A stretch of 17,418 nt of DNA, from positions 1 to 17,418 of the forward strand of contig JASHYD010000294.1 of the NCBI GenBank assembly GCA_030043175.1, read 5' to 3'. The stretch comes from Xanthobacteraceae bacterium (GTDB taxonomy: Bacteria > Pseudomonadota > Alphaproteobacteria > Rhizobiales > Xanthobacteraceae). The notes under the pieces were generated by a model. The model was not told the DNA's origin. It saw only the letters and a program-made list of their open reading frames with translations, and ran no database searches. The position numbers and the translations under genes were made by a program. Below, one piece after another: positions 14,745-17,418 of this stretch. Numbering within the stretch: the first letter of the stretch is position 1; each line of letters opens with the position of its first letter.

Positions 14745-15335
14745 GCGCCCGCCGCTTGAGCAACAGAAGAGCACTACAACGCCTGGCCGAGAACGAACGT
14801 CGTAACGTGCCAGGAAGGGTTAGTCACGCCGCCAGACCATACCCTTCCAGGCATTGTAATTTCGTTCCGGGACGGACCAGGCGGGAGGCACCAGCTCGCC
14901 TGCCGTCGCGGCCCCATAACGATGGCAATCCGCAATGCGCGCGCGTGCAAGCCAGGAACCAAAACAAAGGTTTGCCCGTCTAGTTCAAGAAAACATAGCC
15001 AAGGATAAGCTCCAGACGCAACTCCAGATCAAATCCGCCCTTAAAGAACGCAGCTGTGCGTTGCATGCCTCATCGCGGAAGGCATAAAGAATGCACTGGA
15101 CCTGCTCTCAGGGCAGTTCTGTGTTTTGGCAATTTGCCGGCCCGCTCGGCCTGGCTGGCGCCCTTTAACATCGCCTCGATCACGTCAGGAGGCTGCTCTG
15201 GAAGACTATCCCTTGATAGAGGCGCGCGCCAAAGACCGCCTTTTTAAGGGTATTACGGGGCTAGAGGAGCCCGACCACGCCTAGCGCAGGTGAGGCCGCC
15301 CGGGACACCGCTCGCCAGCGACGAGGATGAAATGA
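14745..15335. other. Gene-poor stretch with short protein-like remnants
   Basis: Mostly non-coding. A near-perfect 12-bp inverted repeat lies at 14809-14820 and 14841-14852 (one mismatch, 20-base loop) and may act as a terminator-like hairpin after the DUF2795 gene, but no T run follows. At 15190-15284 one plus-strand frame without a start reads QEAALEDYPLIEARAKDRLF and ends in a TAG; it looks like the tail of a lost gene. A 50-residue frame at 14935-15087 is listed separately. Confidence 0.4.
14935..15087 (+). CDS. Possible 50-residue helical small protein
   Basis: A frame from the ATG at 14935 to TAA at 15085-15087. Nearly the whole length is helix-forming and charged (RFARLVQENIAKDKLQTQLQ, then IKSALKERS), as in a small regulatory or adaptor peptide. 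No good ribosome-binding site precedes it and no family was recognised. A chance frame is possible. Confidence 0.3.
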   Translation: MRARASQEPKQRFARLVQENIAKDKLQTQLQIKSALKERSCALHASSRKA

Positions 15336-16715
15336 TCAAGCAATCGGCTCCAGCGCCGTTGCTGTCGGGCAGGTCAAGCGCCAGGTCACCCCTGAGGGGG
15401 CGTAATCGAGATCGACTGCGCCATCCACACTGCGCTCGGCCATCTCTTTCAAAACGACACTGCCAAACCCGCGCCGCCGCGGCGGAGACACGGGCGGACC
15501 ATTGCGCTCCGTCCAGTTCACCGTGAGGGTGTTGCCCTCGGTGCCCCAGCAGACATCAACAAGACCAGTGCCAGACAGCGCCCCGTATTTTCCGGCGTTG
15601 GTGGTAAGTTCGTGAAGCGCGAGCCCGATGGCTTGCGCCGAAGCTGCATTCAAACGCAACTGCGGGCCGCGCACCACGATACGAGTGCCAATGTGATCGG
15701 CAAAGGGGGCGAGCTGGGCGCGAACCAGGTCCTCGACTTCGACTCCATGCCATGCGTTTCGTATGAGCAGGTCCTGGTTGGCCGAGAGCGCCTGAATGCG
15801 CTCCGAGAAGCGTCCGATAAAATGTTCGGGAGTTTTGGCCGCAGTCTGACGAGCGATCGCGTCCACGACGCTGAGCATATTCTTCGCACGATGATTGATT
15901 TCGCGCATGAGCAGGTGCTCCCGCGCCTCGCGCTCCCTGCGTCTTTCCTCGCGCTTTTTGCGTTTGGTGATGTCCTTAGCGGTGCCGACCATGCTGACAG
16001 CGCGTCGCTCGCGCCCGATACCCTCGAAATGAACGAGCGTATGGCCCTCTGTCCAGCGGACCTCGCCATCTCTCCGCAAGTGCCGGAACTCGTCGGCGGA
16101 GGGCTTCAGATTGGTGGGATCGAGCGCCGCTTCGACGGCCGCCCAAACCCTTTCTATGTCATCGGGATGCACTCGCCTCTTGAACTCCTCAATATCCGTC
16201 CTGTCTTCGGCAACGTCGAACATCTCTTTGATGCGACTATCCCACCAGACGAGGCCACGGTTCGGATCGTACTCCCACCACCCGACTTGGGCGGCGTCGA
16301 AGGCAAGCTGCAAGCGGTCTTTGCTCGTCTGTAAGGCCTCGACTGCAAAACGCATCCTGATAATGATGGTCACGTTGAAAAGCATCGCCAGCGCATACAG
16401 TACGAGGGCCGGCACCTCACCGGGCTGGTCAACGTAGAAAGACAAGCGGGGCGGAAGCACGAAAAGCGCGACCGCAACAACGCTGAGCACCACGGAAAGA
16501 AGGCCGGCACCCAAACCGCTGATCAACGTTGTGATTATGACCGCGGGAAGGAATGTGACGAACTGAAGGCCCTCAACATACGGAGCCATGGCCAGCAGCA
16601 GCGCCGCGGCAACCGCAACGGACACGAAAGCGAGTAGGTAGGCCCGAATGGTTGCCGGCCGCATTAGAGAACCGTCGGAATTTAACAAGCCCAGCCTTGG
16701 TGTGATCTCGCGCAT
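15336..16715 (-). CDS. HWE-family sensor histidine kinase with membrane sensor (DUF4118-like) and PAS domain
   Basis: 459 residues from the ATG at 16715, preceded by GGGAGGGG; the same frame is open to 17057 but the extra part has no support. Residues 20-125 hold three to four hydrophobic helices (AYLLAFVSVAVAAALLLAM, TLISGLGAGLLSVVLSVVAV, ALVLYALAMLFNVTIIIRM), a DUF4118-like sensor. Residues about 132-251 are a PAS/PAC domain (GWWEYDP, RVHPDDIERVW, FRHLRRDGEVRWTEGHT, MVGTAKDITKRK). The kinase core has phospho-acceptor His275 in REINHRAKNML, the N box LALHELTTNAGKYGALSG with His368, and WTE (Trp401, Glu403). The last two are the HWE signature. It autophosphorylates and passes the phosphate to a response regulator; none is encoded here, so it is an orphan kinase. 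HWE kinases often feed the PhyR/EcfG stress response, but this link is not shown here. Confidence 0.9.
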   Translation of the reverse strand: MREITPRLGLLNSDGSLMRPATIRAYLLAFVSVAVAAALLLAMAPYVEGLQFVTFLPAVIITTLISGLGAGLLSVVLSVVAVALFVLPPRLSFYVDQPGEVPALVLYALAMLFNVTIIIRMRFAVEALQTSKDRLQLAFDAAQVGWWEYDPNRGLVWWDSRIKEMFDVAEDRTDIEEFKRRVHPDDIERVWAAVEAALDPTNLKPSADEFRHLRRDGEVRWTEGHTLVHFEGIGRERRAVSMVGTAKDITKRKKREERRREREAREHLLMREINHRAKNMLSVVDAIARQTAAKTPEHFIGRFSERIQALSANQDLLIRNAWHGVEVEDLVRAQLAPFADHIGTRIVVRGPQLRLNAASAQAIGLALHELTTNAGKYGALSGTGLVDVCWGTEGNTLTVNWTERNGPPVSPPRRRGFGSVVLKEMAERSVDGAVDLDYAPSGVTWRLTCPTATALEPIA

Positions 16716-17418
16716 GGGTGATGCCCCTCCCATAGGGACCATCTTTAAGCTCAAGTGCAGGAGTTCCCTTCGGGTTGCAGGGCGCGGCTTTTTGCTAGCG
16801 AGGGCGGCTAGCCCGCACCCGCCTAAACCACTCCCCGCGCAGACCGCCCCGGGAGACCCCCCGGTCGCACAAAACTCACCCAACGCAAGAACCAAAGGTG
16901 CGAGAAAGAAACTCTTCATTCGATGCGCGTTCGGAGACCGCGGGACTCCTTCGCACGAAGAAAAACTTCCGGGTTGCCTCTCCGGTTCGAAAACGGATTG
17001 GTCCCAAACCGGTACGGCCACAACTGCGCCCAACCGCCGTGCACCGGTCAACCTCACTCGCCTGACAGCAACAGCAATCCAGACACTTCCGGCGGATCAA
17101 CATCCAGCAGCGGCGCAGACGGATGAACCCGCTCCAGCAAGCCTCGCTCAGCGTGCGCGGTTTTTCGCTGCCCCCCCCTGTGAGGCCCGCCAACGTAACA
17201 CTATTTGAAATTAGTTTCATAACTCAACAGGTTAATATTATTACAGAAGGCTATTACACCTTTTTTTTCCAGGTGTAACAGCCTAACGCAAGTCGAATTT
17301 TGCGTGATGGCGGCCGCGCGGTTTTGGGCGGCCCGCTCCGCGGTCTGCGCGTCGAGGCCGCCTCCCGGGACGGTCATGCGCAAGTCGGCACACTTCCGGG
17401 ACACTGTTAAGCGCCTAG
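16716..17418. other. Upstream region of the histidine kinase, no gene recognised
   Basis: About 700 bases. Open frames on both strands overlap one another and show no family features; the minus-strand frame continuous with the kinase contains a signal-like stretch (MKSFFLAPLVLALGEF, from 16919) but no ribosome-binding site and no known domain. The segment 17205-17300 is clearly richer in A/T than the rest and carries a hairpin, listed separately. The right end (17300-17418) is again GC-rich, with no gene identified. Confidence 0.4.
17249..17283. repeat. 13-bp inverted repeat with a T8-containing spacer
   Basis: GGCTATTACACCT (17249-17261) and AGGTGTAACAGCC (17271-17283) are reverse complements with one mismatch; the 9-base spacer is mostly T. 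The T run is inside the loop and not after the stem, so it is not a standard terminator on either strand. It lies in an A/T-rich island. A protein-binding palindrome, recombination site or element end are all possible; nothing decides between them. Confidence 0.45.

Noticed and set aside
16648..17208. 186-codon plus-strand frame
   Set aside because: Antisense to the start of the kinase and upstream region; low-complexity Ala/Pro/Thr composition and no start signal.
17201..17404. 67-codon minus-strand frame
   Set aside because: Crosses the A/T-rich palindrome, no ribosome-binding site; the predicted peptide has no recognisable family.

Overview
The window reads as accessory DNA of a high-GC alphaproteobacterium, most likely Bradyrhizobium or a close relative (Nitrobacteraceae). 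The reasons are a DUF3551-type small secreted protein, a DUF2795 protein behind an EcfG-type stress promoter, a solo Bug/TctC binding protein, an HWE-family histidine kinase, and many small one-helix proteins of the kind common in that group. No rRNA, tRNA or CRISPR array was seen. All family assignments come from reading the sequence and recalled family features; nothing was searched.

Layout. (1) 1-1365, minus: a TnpB-like (IS605 OrfB/IS1341-type) protein running off the left edge. Its RuvC-I and RuvC-III aspartates are present, but the middle of the nuclease, including RuvC-II, appears to be deleted in frame. A strong inverted repeat lies in its 3' part. (2) 1924-4734, plus: a secreted amidase-signature enzyme broken by one frameshift, followed 55 bases later by an intact type II (periplasmic) L-asparaginase. 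Together they look like an extracytoplasmic amide-nitrogen scavenging unit. (3) 4709-7006: small genes. These include a possible winged-helix protein, two tandem paralogous one-helix proteins sharing GFVCGY, a coupled minus-strand pair, and a DUF3551 gene with TGA where its conserved Trp codon should be. (4) 7317-8764, plus: a membrane-anchored coiled-coil protein and a DUF2147 secreted protein. (5) 9004-11214: a TIR-domain gene whose four-helix membrane part is split over other frames, then convergent minus-strand genes (a 74-aa protein, a CxxC...HxxC protein, an RDD membrane protein). (6) 11512-12477, minus: a Bug/TctC solute-binding protein, diverging from a DUF4304-like gene. (7) 13457-14744: a frameshifted secreted protein (minus) and a DUF2795 gene with an EcfG promoter (plus). 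(8) 15336-16715, minus: an HWE histidine kinase with a membrane sensor and PAS domain.

The most striking property of the window is how many genes are broken by a single base: the amidase, the first small helix gene, a coupled minus-strand gene, the TIR-membrane gene (twice), and the secreted minus-strand protein. A nonsense codon in the DUF3551 gene adds to this. Several indels fall in short G runs. Either this is a decaying accessory island or the assembly has homopolymer errors; raw reads would decide. The most biologically interesting candidates are the RuvC-II-less TnpB-like protein with its hairpin, the TIR-four-helix membrane protein, and the tandem GFVCGY microproteins.
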